Part shown: positions 1 to 11,100 of the stretch, one piece after another | Layout of the letters: every line of letters begins with the position of its first letter | How positions within the stretch are numbered: the stretch's first letter is position 1 | NCBI RefSeq assembly: GCF_949987535.1 | Contig: NC_080082.1 | Location: 46,665,374 to 46,729,373, forward strand | Reading direction: 5' to 3' | Source of the DNA: Balaenoptera acutorostrata | Lineage: Eukaryota > Chordata > Mammalia > Artiodactyla > Balaenopteridae | DNA: 64,000 nt | Notes under the pieces: model-generated | Databases searched by the model: none | Told to the model about the DNA's origin: nothing | The model's input: the letters and a program-made list of their open reading frames with translations, nothing else | Made by a program: the position numbers and the translations under genes

Positions 1-394
1 ATCTGGGTTCCCGAGGGACACAGGAATCCCAGACCATGGACCAGACCTGCCTTTCCGGCTCCCCATCACTACCCAGCATCCCCTGATGAGAAGGGGGACC
101 TGGGGCTCCTTCAAATTTGGCCTGGCCTCGGCTGCCTTCCCCCTCTCGCTGCTCCGTCCATCCCAGGCTCAACTGCTTTCTGGGAGGCCAGTCCTGGGGT
201 GGCCTCCCAGCCCCCATGCCCCACAGCAGCCCGTTCCGGCCCCTTGCACACATGGAGCACATAATTTCTGCCCTGCGCTGAGCTGCACGGAGAGCTGGAA
301 GGGAACACTATATTACTGCGTTCTTTGCCTAACAACTGGTAACACATGACACTTGTATTTGCCCCAAGATAATGTACAAATATGTTTTACAGGG
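1..394. other. Unique DNA, no gene seen
   Basis: Moderately GC-rich sequence turning AT-rich after about 340. The open frames at 86-349 (+) and 111-347 (-) overlap each other and have no recognisable domain, so I treat them as chance. No repeat family was recognised. Confidence 0.5.
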
Positions 395-745
395 TTTCCT
401 AATGATAATCATGATATTTCATTCTTCTTGCCCTTCTAATAACGATAACAGTCGAGCATTATTATTTTTTTAAACTGTTCTCAGTGACTGTGACATTCAG
501 TTCAGAGAATCGAATGTCAGCAAGAAATCCATATGCACTCCCTGAAGCTGGGAGAAGCCCCTTCCATTTATTTTTAGGTTGCACGAGAATGACACGATCT
601 CACCTTATTATTATTTTTTTCCTCCTGAGAAAGGTGTTTGGCATTCAGCGCCTCTCTGATGTTTATGTAATCGGGCCTGAGGTTTAGTCAATCAAGACCT
701 TTTTGCAAGCCATCCTAATCAGAGGGTGGCGGCTTGATAGAGGAA
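395..745. promoter_or_regulatory. Candidate conserved non-coding element
   Basis: AT-rich, repeat-free block with clustered TAAT/ATTA cores (for example around 400-412 and 440-475), a GATAATC motif and several retained CpGs (510-515, 583-600, 647-650, 671-674). This mix of homeodomain cores and undecayed CpG in unique DNA is typical of developmental enhancers. No conservation data are available, so this is composition-based inference only. Confidence 0.3.
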
Positions 746-1479
746 GGGCTGCAGGCATCTCTGGGTGGGGGCCGGGGAGGGGGGCTAGGGAGAACTGGAA
801 AAAAGGCTCCTTTCAAAGCGGGCTTTATATGCTGAGTGAAGAATGGCCTGGATTCTCAGCAAAAGAATCAACTAATTAGTAGGTAAAGCAAACATTTTAA
901 GGTTCTATGTAGACACTAGGTAGAAACCTTTTTTTTTTTTTCCTTGTGCCAATGTGTTTGTTCTTCCACATCCTCCACTATTAGGGAGACTTATCTTCAG
1001 GGATAAATACCCAAGGAACAGTGCATAGTTTCTGTTATTAGTAAACAGCCATTTAACAGCAGGCGTGTTAAATACTTCTTTTGAGCTGTTCACCAGAAAC
1101 TATGCATAAGAAATGAGGATTGATCATAAACCAGGAAAGGAAAATAGAGACACAACCATGATAAAATTGAATATGATAGAAGCTGAAGTTAGGAGAGCAT
1201 TCTTCATCTCCATCCTCAAAGATCTTAGTTTTAAACTAAAGCATAATTGTTCAAAGTAAGCTATTTTGAGATATTGATTTTTTTCCTTTTTTCTTGGGGG
1301 GGTGGGGAGTGGCCATACTCTGAGTAAGGTGTTCTTTTGGTCAACAAGTGGTGAAGTTCTAGCACGCACCGAGGCCCTCCATGGCAGCCTGGGCAGTGGT
1401 GGGCAGCGGCAGCTCTCCTGGCCTGCACCAAAGCCCAGAATCCGATTATTTAGGGAGCCAAGTATTTTTGTTGATGAGC
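746..1479. other. Unique DNA, no gene seen
   Basis: Mixed-composition unique sequence. It holds a short T-run near 930-942 and a G-run near 1297-1309. Short frames on both strands have no recognisable product. No repeat was identified with confidence. Confidence 0.45.
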
Positions 1480-1940
1480 AAAATGAAATCCTCTGAGAGC
1501 AAAATCAATCTTTTGCAGACCTCAGAGCATTGATCCCGGTGCCCATTGACAGGCTCGGGCTGTTTGGCTATTTGGAATGACCGCACAAAATGAGCAAGTT
1601 GTTACAGTTTTAGAGTTTTGGTATCTATTGGCAACCCCTGCACTCATATGATTAATCACACGTTCGAAATGCGCGTGCGGTGGAAATTGACTGCAACGCA
1701 GCAGAAACAAAGTTTTCAGTTATCCTCGTATAATAAATGGAAGCTATATCCCTAAGCAGAATTGTCTTCAGGATTCCAATTTGCCTTGTTAAAAGTGTTG
1801 TTTATACAGTAGTTAGCAAAAACGCAAGTAATTACGTACAGAATTCATTCCAAGCAATTCTTTATTTTCCCCCATCCTTTATTGGTTTTCCATCTTCATT
1901 ACCCAATATTTTAGTCGATCTCAGCAGAAACCTGACTGGC
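1480..1940. promoter_or_regulatory. Candidate conserved non-coding element, CpG-retaining
   Basis: Repeat-free AT-rich block. Its first half keeps many CpGs (around 1535, 1557, 1580, 1664, 1672-1678, 1697) although the surrounding DNA is CpG-poor. It also has ATTAATC (1651-1657) and ATTACGTA (about 1831-1838). Retained CpG in non-island AT-rich DNA often goes with strong sequence constraint. The frames at 1522-1710 (-) and 1737-1970 (+) have no recognisable domain. Confidence 0.35.
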
Positions 1941-2095
1941 GAGATGTGGCCGGGACATGAGGCTTGGTGACTTTCGTGATTCACAGAGAGCATCTGGTCA
2001 AGGGGACAAGGCCAGTGAGACTCACACAGCGGCTGGAGGCTTTCTGCCAGCTACAGGGCTGCGCGGAGGCAGGAACGGCGTATGTGTGGTATTGC

Positions 2096-2330
2096 GTTTC
2101 GTAAAATAACATTTACCTCTGGAGAAGATTTCTGCGTATTTATTTATTTATTTTTGAGCAGGAGCAGAGTTTTGTATACATGTAGTGGTGTAGCCGGCCA
2201 CATCTGTTTTGGTTGCTGTAACCTGCGGGACTTTATTTCATAAATACCATCTGAGTCCGGGAATACAGCTTTTGGAATGCAAATTACGTTTAAGTGAGTA
2301 AACATTTTAGTGGCTGGGTGCCCTGCATCA
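2096..2330. promoter_or_regulatory. Candidate conserved non-coding element
   Basis: AT-rich unique block with a short (TATT)n run near 2138-2153 and clustered TTTACG/TAAAC motifs. It has no repeat signature. It sits in the same 3.5-kb cluster of similar blocks. Confidence 0.22.
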
Positions 2331-2515
2331 GAGCGTCGTGAAGGGAGAGGGGCAGCAGGGGAGGGTTGTGGCTTGTCCGCAGGAGCCCGATATGAGTCCA
2401 GGTGGAAGGTGGGTTGGCAGGAAGGTTCCAGCTGGAGAGAGAACAGGACGGGAGCAGCGCCGAGGGGAAGCCCTCCCGGCAAAGTCCCAGCTTCCCAGAG
2501 GCGCCTGCTCGCTCT

Positions 2516-2720
2516 CCCCAGAACAGACCTCATCCATATCTATCAGGAGAGGCCTAATTATAGAGCTTGGAGATTTTAATGGCACAGGGAAATTTAAATG
2601 CAGTGGAAAATATGAATATTCCTAAGCCAGCAGTCAAATACGAAATGATTGGCTTCAGAATCAATGAATTATAATTTCCGAGCGCATCCTCAAACATAGA
2701 GCCTCTGGTTCCCAGGAAGA
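2516..2720. promoter_or_regulatory. Candidate conserved non-coding element with TAATTA sites
   Basis: Contains a TAATTA homeodomain core at 2555-2560, a second TAAT-rich stretch near 2665-2675 and AT-rich sequence between, with CpGs retained at about 2640, 2679 and 2683. It is sharply bounded by GC-rich unique DNA on the left (2331-2515). No repeat family was recognised. Confidence 0.3.
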
Positions 2721-3260
2721 GTTTTGTGCACGCGGGTGTGTTTTAATGAAAGCCACTTCCAGGTTTTGCTAGGCAGGACCTTGCTTCCTCTGGTGCTGCA
2801 GCCTCTGCTGGCACCCAGGCGCTCTGAGCAGATCGCAGGGGACAATAGAGACGACCGTGGGGTCCTGGTGGGCAAGCGGGAAGCCACCACCTGGCAGGTA
2901 CCCTTGGATCCCGGTTCCTGCTTCCTTGGAGCCTGCGCAGCAGGGTTCCAGATGCTGGATGCTGGGGGAGCAAGCTATTTGTCTGCGTCCTTCCCTCAGC
3001 AAACTGCATCCTTCTGCAGCTGAATCCCACATCTTCAGTCCTTTTAACCGAAGCCTTTGCCCACAGGTGTGGCCAGTGGGTCCTTTGGGGGACTCGCCCT
3101 CCCCGGCCTCAGGTACCCTGTCCACCTGGCTTCTTTTGCTCCCAGGAGCATCCCTATATCTTTACCTGTGGAGGAGGTAAGGATGTGGCCCAGCTGCTGT
3201 CCACGCAGCCCTCAAAATGGAGAGCCATCCCATAAATCCTGTTTTATTTTATGGACAAAT
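2721..3260. other. Unique GC-rich DNA, no gene seen
   Basis: Overlapping frames occur on both strands (2724-3023 +, 2743-3030 -, 2769-3125 -, 2857-3180 +). Several mutually overlapping frames in GC-rich DNA are expected by chance. None shows a recognisable domain or a convincing splice context. Confidence 0.45.
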
Positions 3261-3545
3261 AAATGCTGAGGTAAAATATTCTAGGACCGTAGCTTGAATA
3301 CTTGCCATAGCAGCGGTGCTGTAATAACCACGGTGACATTAATTTACTGCATTGTGCCGTGGGAAGAAGGAAGAAGGAGGGAGAGGGGCATTAAAAGAGA
3401 AAAATGACTTGCCTTCGAATTTATTGGGATTGGCCTCCCTCATTTTCAGCCATCATTAGTTGATTAGGCCCTGATGACAGTGTGGACAATTGTGCTGGAA
3501 GAGTTGTCGAAGAGACGCCCTAAAGGTACGCTGTTAATTGAGATG
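3261..3545. promoter_or_regulatory. Candidate conserved non-coding element
   Basis: AT-rich repeat-free block with ATTAAT (3339-3344), ATTAG and GATTAGG around 3455-3467, and CpGs retained near 3288, 3315, 3331, 3358 and 3510. Last of the cluster of enhancer-like blocks in the first 3.5 kb. Confidence 0.28.
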
Positions 3546-4249
3546 ATGTTCATCTTGTAGTTACTGAACAGAACTGCAGATGGTGAGACTGGCGGTTAGT
3601 GTGACGGCACAGAGCTGGGGATTCTCGGTGGCCAGGGGCCATGGGCCGGAGCAGGAGGACCTGTGTCCACCCCCAGCATGAGACCACGGTCACCGGAGCC
3701 CCAGTCACTTCCTCTTCTTTTTTGAACCCTGCAGATGGACCTGTCAAGAGGGGATAAAGTGAGTTTCCCTTTCATCCCAGGAGCAGCCACTACCAGGAAA
3801 GTCCCTCCTATTCCTGGTCTTTGAAGATTGGGGCTCCTTCTCCCCACCCCGGCCCCTGCTCCAGTGGTGGATGAAGTCTGACAGGTGTAATCCTGGAGGG
3901 CTCCCAAACCTGAGCTGAGAGCAGGAACCCCAGGCTTCCCAGGCAGCCCGACCCTGCTACTGTCCATGCTGTAGACAGTGTTTTCTTACTGGAACAGAGA
4001 GGGGAGGTCCATCAGCATCCCTGTCGTCCCAGTCTGGGCAGTGAGAGCCTTGAAGTCCCATGGTGGAGGCTGAATTTCATGTTCACAAGCCCTACTGGCA
4101 GTGGTCTTGGCCATGTCTAGCCAGCAGGAAGGACAACTTCCTCCCATGTCCTACGTGACCTCTGCTCAGATGTTTTTAGACACCCACAGTCACTGTTCCC
4201 AGGGCTGGAGAATTGCCTGCCTAACGAGAGGGGATGAAACCTGACATTT
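3546..4249. other. Unique DNA, no gene seen
   Basis: GC-moderate, CpG-poor sequence. The minus-strand frame 3596-3967 (123 codons) has no domain, no repeat family was recognised and there are no clear splice-flanked exons. Confidence 0.45.
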
Positions 4250-4425
4250 TTTGAGTGATTTGGTAAGGGCCACATGCATTCCAAGGCACTTGACATCCAT
4301 TATCACATCTAATCTCCCTTATTTCCTAATTTAGCTCCATTTTCGGTAGAGGAAACTGAAGCTCACGAAAAGGAAAGCCTAGTGCCCCGCAGCCCAGAGG
4401 AGATGGAGGATGCAGGAGCACCCGG
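4250..4425 (-). mobile_element. MIR SINE fragment, antisense
   Basis: Read on the plus strand it shows the reversed MIR core: a TTATCACATCTAATC-like stretch, then CATTTTCGGTAGAGGAAACTGA and a reversed tRNA-related part. MIR is an ancient mammalian tRNA-derived SINE, and this copy is heavily diverged. It lies head-to-head with a possible sense MIR immediately downstream. Confidence 0.5.
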
Positions 4426-4600
4426 GTCAGAATGCCTGGCCTGTGATCAGGCTTCGCCTCTTACTTCCCTGTGATCCTGGACGGTACCTTGCCTCTCTCA
4501 ACCTCGATTCACTCACCAGAGGTAGAAAACAGTACAGGAGACCATGCTACTGCGAGCTCAGTATTTGTTAGTAATTCTCATTGCTGTGGTTGTCCTGGTT
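4426..4600 (+). mobile_element. MIR SINE fragment, sense
   Basis: Diverged but ordered MIR landmarks: a GCCTCTTAC stretch, a GTGATCCTGGAC stretch and a cCTCTCTCAACCTC stretch followed by a tract like CATCTGTAAAATG. With the antisense MIR at 4250-4425 it would form an inverted pair. Confidence 0.4.
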
Positions 4601-5169
4601 GTTAAGAGCTGTCAGCTATCTGTCTTCAAGTTCAGGTCCCAAGGAGTGGCAGGGAACGTAAGTCTGCTCCAGCTCCCGGTCATGTGAGGAGGAAGCACTT
4701 TCTCACTCACTCACCCCCACCCACCGTGCCTGTCATGTCTGCACAACCAGACAGATGCTCAGGCCTGAAGGGTGACAAATCCACTCACAAGATACAACTT
4801 GCTAAGTGGCAGTGGCCTTTTATTCCCTGACATCTTTCCAGACCCTTGATGGGATTAGAACTGGATTAGTTTGAGATGAGCCTGGCTCTGCCGTTATCAC
4901 CTGTTTATAGGATAATGACATTATCTAGTTTGGCCTCTAAGGGCCTCCTTCCATAGAAACTTTGTTCTCTTTGATCCTGAGGGTTGCAGGCAGCATATCT
5001 TTAAATCTAAACAAACCCACTGAAGCCTCAAGATAAGTGGTCAAAACATCCAGTGGGGAGAAAGGAGATTCCCTCTTCCCTTCCTGCTCAATGCCAACAG
5101 TAATTTTAAAATTGTGTGCACTTACTTCGAATCTAAACCTCACTTTGCCATTTTCGGCACTGGCCTTCC
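4601..5169. other. Unique DNA, no gene seen
   Basis: Mixed composition. The minus-strand frame 4937-5197 (86 codons) has no recognisable domain. No clear repeat. Confidence 0.4.
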
Positions 5170-5330
5170 CATTTCTCCTTTCACACATGCACAGCACTTC
5201 AAAGTTTGCAGAGCTATTTTACTGCTTATTAACTCAGTTGATTGGTACAACGGTCTGTGAGTTGGGCAGGGTGGGTTCCATGCCCATTGTGCAGACTAGG
5301 ACACAAAACACAAGCTCGGAAAGGCCCCGG
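5170..5330 (-). mobile_element. MIR SINE fragment, antisense
   Basis: Weak reversed-MIR pattern: a GCACAGCACTTCAAAGT stretch, then TTGTGCAGACTAGGACACAAAACACAAG at the place of the reversed TTTTACAGATGAGGAAACTGAGGC core. Highly diverged. Confidence 0.38.
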
Positions 5331-5930
5331 TGCTTGCCAGCAAGCACGCCATTTCTAAGACCAGCTCATCTGGAAAAATGCAGCATTTCTTGCATTGCCT
5401 GAAACCATCTAAGACCTGCCTCTCTGCCCAAACAGCTTTCCTTAAGGCTTATTTCTTCACAGCAAATATCTGTTTAGACAGAGGTTCCAGGAGGTCCTTG
5501 TCTGAAGTCCCCTTCCAAAGCTCTCCTAACACCCGCTATACTTTATTTTAAATCATCCTTATTGAGGTATAATTCACATGCAGTATGACCTGTTTGAAGT
5601 GTGCTTATCATTTGTTGAGTTTTGGAAAATGGATACAGTTGTGTAACCACCTCCATGATCAGGATTTAGAACATTTCCATCACTCCCCAAATGCCTTCAT
5701 GCCCCCCTGCATTCAGTCTCCTTGTCCTGTCTGCAGCCTCTGACAACCACTGGTCCTCTGTCACTGTAGTCTTGCCTTTTGTAGAATTTCATGTAAAAGA
5801 AACCATGCAGTGTATACGATTTTATATCTGGCTTCTTTTACTTAGAGCCAAGTTTTGAGATTTAGTCATTTTATGTGTTTGATTTGTCTGTCCCTTCTAT
5901 TGCAGAGTGGTGTTTCACTGTGTGGATATA

Positions 5931-5941
5931 TCACACATTCT
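5931..5941. repeat. Left target-site duplication of SINE 5941-6229
   Basis: TCACACATTCT, identical to 6230-6240. The last T merges with the T-run of the antisense SINE. The duplicated site lies inside old L1 sequence, so the SINE is younger than the L1. Confidence 0.92.
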
Positions 5942-6229
5942 TTTTTTTTTTTTTAATTATTTATTTTTGGCTGTGTTGGGTCTTCGCTTCTGTGAGGGCT
6001 TTCTCTAGTTGTGGCAAGCGGGGGCCACTCTTCATCGCGGTGCGTGGGCCTCTCACTATCGTGGCCTCTCTTGTTGTAGAGCACAGGCTCCAGATGTGCA
6101 GGCTCAGTAGTTGTAGCCCACGGGCCCAGTTGCTCCGTGGCACGTGGGATCTTCCCAGACCAGGGCTCCAACCCGTGTCCCCTGCACCAGCAGGCAGACT
6201 CTCAACCACCGCGCCACCAGGGAAGCCCC
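5941..6229 (-). mobile_element. CHR-type tRNA-derived SINE, long cetacean form
   Basis: Antisense copy: T-run (the reversed A-tail) at 5941-5954, then the tRNA-unrelated body, then the reversed tRNA-related head ending in CCACCAGGGAAGCCCC. On the minus strand it begins with the GGGGCTTCCCTGGTGG head of CHR SINEs. The extended body with the GATGAAGAGTGGCCCC motif is what I know from cetacean genomes. A perfect 11-bp target duplication, TCACACATTCT, sits at 5931-5941 and 6230-6240. The pol III B box (reversed, near 6165-6178) has lost its CpG. No protein is encoded; the frames here are artefacts. Confidence 0.93.
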
Positions 6230-6888
6230 TCACACATTCTTTTATTCCCCAGTTGTAGACATCTAAGTCGTTTCTAGTTTGAGGCCATTATGAATAAAGC
6301 TGCCATAAACATTTAGGTCCGAGTCTTTGTATTATCTTTTAACTTGTGTCAATATCTAGCAGTGGGATTGCTGGGTCGTATGATAAATGTATATTAACTT
6401 CATAAGAAACTGCTGTTTTCCAAAACAACTGTATCCCTACCAGGAATGTAGGAAACATTCCAGCTGCTCCACATCCTCACCAACATTTGGTATCTCCAGT
6501 CTTTCTAATTTTACTTTTCTCTCATGTGTGTAGTAGTATCTCATTATGGTTTTATTTGCATTTCTCTAAAGACTAATGGTATTGCCATGTGTTAAATATT
6601 TGACATCCATAGAACTTCTTTGCCGAAGGGTCTGTTTGAATCTTTTGCCTGTTTTTAAATTCGTTTGCTTATCTTCTGATATTTGACTGATACCAGCTCT
6701 TTATATATTCTGGATACAAGTCCATTTTCAGATATACTAAGATATACTCCCAGTCTGTGGCTTGTCTTTTCATTTTCTTAACTGTGTCTTTCAAGGTTTA
6801 AAAATTTTTTAATTTGGGTAAGTCGGGTTTATCAGTTTTTTGTTTTATGACCTGTGCTTTTTGTGTTTTATTTAAGGAATTTTTTTTT

Positions 6889-7006
6889 TGGTAGGGGTGG
6901 TGGGATGAATTGGGAGATTGGGATTGACATATATACACTAATATGTATAAAATAGATAACTAATAAGAACCTGCTGTATAAAAAATAAATAAAATAAAAT
7001 TTAAAG
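6889..7006 (+). mobile_element. Young L1 3'-end fragment, sense, in older L1
   Basis: Contains the L1 3' UTR signature GGGATTGACATATATACACT, then ATGTATAAAATAGATAACTA and an A-rich AATAAATAAAATAAAA tail. It is a severely 5'-truncated insertion of about 118 bp, opposite in direction to its host L1. The flanks (AAGGAAT and AAGAAATG) suggest a short imperfect duplication. The same 3' UTR family recurs antisense at 57983-58223. Confidence 0.8.
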
Positions 7007-8030
7007 AAAAAGAAATGTTTGTTTACCCCAAGGTCACAGAGATTTTCTTCTCTGTTTTCTTCCAGCAATGTTAATTTTTGTGTAGAGTGTGAGGTAAGAG
7101 ATGAGGTTTATATTTTCCATGTGGATATATAGTTATTTCAGCAGGATTTATTGTAAATATTCTTTTCCCCATTGAACAACCCTGGTACCTTTGTGAAAAC
7201 TCAGTCGACTATATATGTATGGTTCCATTTCTGAATTTTCTATTCTAGCCCATTGATTTTTATACTAAAACTATATTGTCTTGATTACTGTGGCATTATA
7301 GAATTCTTAAAATGTAATAATTTAAGTTCTCCAACTTTTTTTCAGAGCTAATTTTATTTTATAGAGTTTTTGCATTTCCATATAAATTTTAAACTCAGCT
7401 TGTTAAGTTTTAAACTAAATTAAGCTTACAGGGATTGATTGGAATTCTACTGAATCTATAGGTCAATTTGAGGAGGAAGGGGATATTAACAATATTGACT
7501 TTTTCAATCCTTAAACATGGTATATCCCTCGATTTATGTATGTCTTTTCTACTTTATCTCAGCAGTATTTGTAGTTTTAAGCATATGTCTTGCACATTGT
7601 TCATTTTATCCCTAATGAATACTCAATACTATTATCAATGATATTTTTAATGTTTTACTTCATTAATGTTTGTTTTACATTTTTATATATGGACCTTACT
7701 TCCTGCTCATTGCTAAACTCATTTATTAATTATATCTTATTTTGTAGATGCCTTGGATCTTCTTCATAGATTATCATTATCTGTATGCCTTTTATTTCTT
7801 TTTCTTAATTTATTGTACTGGATAGGACCTCTAGCACAAATTTGAATAAAATGGTGGAAGGAGACATCCTTGCCTTCTTCCTAACCTTGAGGGAACCATT
7901 TGCTCTTTTATCATTAAGTTTGACGTTAGCTGTAGACTTTTCATAGATGTCCTTAATCTGAGGAAGTCATGCATGGGTGCTGAATTGGCTCAAATACTTT
8001 TCTTGCATCTGTTGAGATGATTGCAGTCAA

Positions 8031-8587
8031 TTCTGCTACAACACAAAACCTGTGTCTCTAAAAACACCATGCTATTCAAAATCTTGCAAGGAAGTCTACA
8101 GGAAAATTGAAGGGCATAACACCCCAAACTTTATAAGAGATACACACAAAAAGACGAGAACTTAATGAAAATGGTAGCACTGTTTTACACGTGCTAAATG
8201 GTTGAGAAACACACAGATACTACAATAAATATGGCATTTTACCTGGAAAAAGATCTAAAGTTTGTTTGTGGAAGTGGGTATCTTATGAGTTAATGGGAAA
8301 TGACCAAAAGCAGGTGACCTGCAGTTGGTCCAGAGAGGATGGGTGTGACATAACATATGCGGTAAACTATAGTAGTTAGTAGTTATTTGAGGTGTGTTCC
8401 TGGTGCTTTTTGTGTATTCCTACATGGCTCGCTTCAGCTGGGTGCAGTTTTCTGCATTCACCTAGTATTTCTCACAAACAAAATTATACATAAACTAACA
8501 CAAAATTCACATTATGCTCAAATTGTTCCCTGATATGTCAATTGTGTTGAAACAAAGTGAAATTTCAAGACAAGTGTTATAGCAAAA
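8031..8587. mobile_element. Putative non-autonomous DNA transposon with terminal inverted repeats
   Basis: A 557-bp block interrupts the reversed L1 (L1 stops near 8030 and resumes near 8600). Its ends are inverted: TTCTGCTACAACAC at 8031-8044 against GTGTTATAGCAAAA at 8574-8587, 12 of 14 positions complementary. No open frame over 60 codons was found inside, as expected for a MITE-like element. Target duplication is unclear. I do not recognise the family. An LTR fragment or unknown retroposon is the alternative. Confidence 0.5.
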
Positions 8588-9825
8588 CTGTCTGTATATG
8601 TTTTTTTCTTTTTTTAGTTTTTTAAAAAGGTGAATTGCATTCATTACTTTTTGAATTTCAGACTAGTCTACCATTCCTTGGATAAATCCTATTTAATCAT
8701 GATGCATTATTATATTCATATTTTGCTAGATTTAATTTGCTAAAATTTTGTTAAGGATTTCTGCATGCATATTTATGAGGTGTATTAATGTATAGTTCTC
8801 TTTTATGGTAATGCCTTTGTCTGGCTTTGATATCAGATTAATGCTGGTTACAGAAAATAAGTTGGGACATTGTTCCTCCTGTATTTTCTGGTGTTTTTGT
8901 GCAGAATTGATATTGCTTATCCCATAAATGGATGGTAGAATTCATCATTGAAGTCACCTTTGGGCCTGAGGTTTTCTTTGTCAGAAGTGTTTAAATTATG
9001 AATTCAAGTACTTTAATGGATATAGGGTTCTTCGGGTTATCTATTTCTTCTTGAATGTACTTTGGTAGTTTGTATCTTTCAAGGAATTTGTCAATTTCAC
9101 CCACGTTGTTGAATTTACTGACACAATTATTCATAATATCTCCTTATTCTTCCTTCAATGCCTGTAGGATATGTAGTAATGTCTCTTCTTTAACTCCTGA
9201 TATTGGTGATTTATGTGCATCTTTTTTTGATTGATAGATCAGTCTCTCTAAGAGCTTTATCAATTTCATTTATCCTTTAAAAAAACAATATTTTTATTAT
9301 TATTTCCTTTATTTCTGCTTACTTCGGGTTTCAATTCTCTTCTTTTTCTAATTTCTTTTAGTAAAGATTAAATCATTAATTTTAGTCCTTTCTTCTTTCC
9401 AAACACAAGCATTCAATGTCATAAACTTCCCTCAATCCATGTTTTAGCTTTGACCTACCTATTTTTACATGTTTTCATTCAGTTCATCAGTTCATAATAT
9501 TTTCAGGTCATGGTATTTTCTTATTGCTCTTGTGATTTAATCTTTGACCCATGGGTTATTTAGACGCATGTTGTTTGATTTCCAAATGTTTGTGGATTTT
9601 CCAGATACCTTTATGTTATTGATTTCTAGTTTAGTTCCACTGTGGTCAGAGAACATACTCCTTACAATTTCAGTTCTTTTACATTTATTGAAAATTGTTT
9701 TATGACCCAGTATATGGACTGTCTTGGTGACTATCTCAAAAGCACTTGAGAAACGTGTATTCTACTGTTGTAGGGTGTTCTCTAAATGCCTCTAAATGTC
9801 ATTTAGTTTTGATTGATTGATGTTG

Positions 9826-9996
9826 GAAAATGTTTAACAGGACCCCTGGAGGGAAAAAGCCTTGCTTTGTAGTACTTGATGGCTTCTGTGGAAATATCCT
9901 CCCATCGTGGCCAAATTTAAGCTACTGATGTGATGTCATTGAATGTGGAGTTGGGAGGAGATACACATAGATCACTTTCAGAAGTGGCTAAAGCAC
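9826..9996. mobile_element. Unidentified small insertion in L1
   Basis: The reversed L1 text breaks off after about 9825 and resumes at about 9997 (TTTGATAATATTGTTCAAATC). The intervening 170 bp is not L1-like and is more GC-rich. It resembles a short fossil DNA-transposon fragment but I cannot name it. Boundaries are approximate. Confidence 0.4.
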
Positions 9997-10310
9997 TTTG
10001 ATAATATTGTTCAAATCTTCTATATTTTACTAATTTTGTTTTTGGTCTGCCTGTTCTTTCAATTACTGATAGATGGGTGTTTAAATCTCTAAAAATAATT
10101 GTCAGTTCTTCCATTCCTGTTTTCAGTTCTCTCAGGTTTTGTCTTAATGTATTTTAAAACTTTATTAAGTGTACACACACATTATAAAATGTACCTCTTT
10201 AACCCTGGTAATATTTTTTATTTTGAAATCTAGTGTGTCTGATATAAAATATAGCTACCGTAGCTTTTCTTTTGATTAGTGTTTAGGTATAGCATTTTTC
10301 ATCCTCTAAC

Positions 10311-11100
10311 TTTTTTTTAAAAAACCTTTATTTTGGAATAATTTTATATTTACAAAAGAGTTGGAAAGAGTACTGAAATTTTCTATATACCCTTCACTCA
10401 TCTTTTCCTAATGTTAAGATCTTGCATAACTATGGTATATTTTTCAAAATTAAGAAATTACATTAATACATTATTATTAACGAAACTACAGACTTTTTTC
10501 GGAATATTCCCAGATTTTTCCACTAATGTACTTTTCTGTTCCAGGACCCAATCCAAGAGTTCACATTTGTCACCTTCATTTCATTTGTTCTGTGATAATC
10601 TCTGTCTTTTTGTTTGTTTGTTATTGCCTTTATACTTTTGAAGAGTACTGGTCAGGTATTTTATAGACTGATCCTTAGTTTGGGTTTGTCTGATATATTC
10701 TCATAATTATACTGGGATTATAGAAGAAAAATTGCCTTTCCCATCACATCATATTGGGGGTAAATGATATCAAGTGACATTACTGGTGATGTTAACTTGG
10801 ATCACTTGGTTAAGATGACATCTGCCAGGTTTCTCCACTGTGTTCTCTGCTTTCCATACTCTATTCATTGGGACTGAGTCATACAGTTCAGGGGAGACAT
10901 ACAAAGTCTGAGGCTTAGTTAATGTGCGTTTATAAATATTGTTGACTAGGGTCATTCCATTGTATATCTATACCACAGTTTGTTTTATCCATTCATCTGT
11001 TGAAGGACACCTTGGTGTCCTTTTACTTTTGCCTTCTCCGTGCCCTATATTTAGTGCGTATTTCTTTGGGACAATATATATTGTTTTATATCCGAAACTA
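10311..11100 (-). mobile_element. Second old L1 fragment, antisense, nested in the first
   Basis: Begins with reversed L1 3' UTR text (TTTATTTTGGAATAATTTTA) and proceeds to ORF2 C-terminal text (GTCATTCCATTGTATATCTA near 10951, then TTATCCATTCATCTGTTGAA). These landmarks restart the 3'-to-5' order, whereas the host L1 on both sides is in its endonuclease region (10100-10310 and 11130-11470). So a 5'-truncated L1 of about 0.8 kb inserted into the older one in the same orientation. The subfamily is probably an old L1M. Confidence 0.65.
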
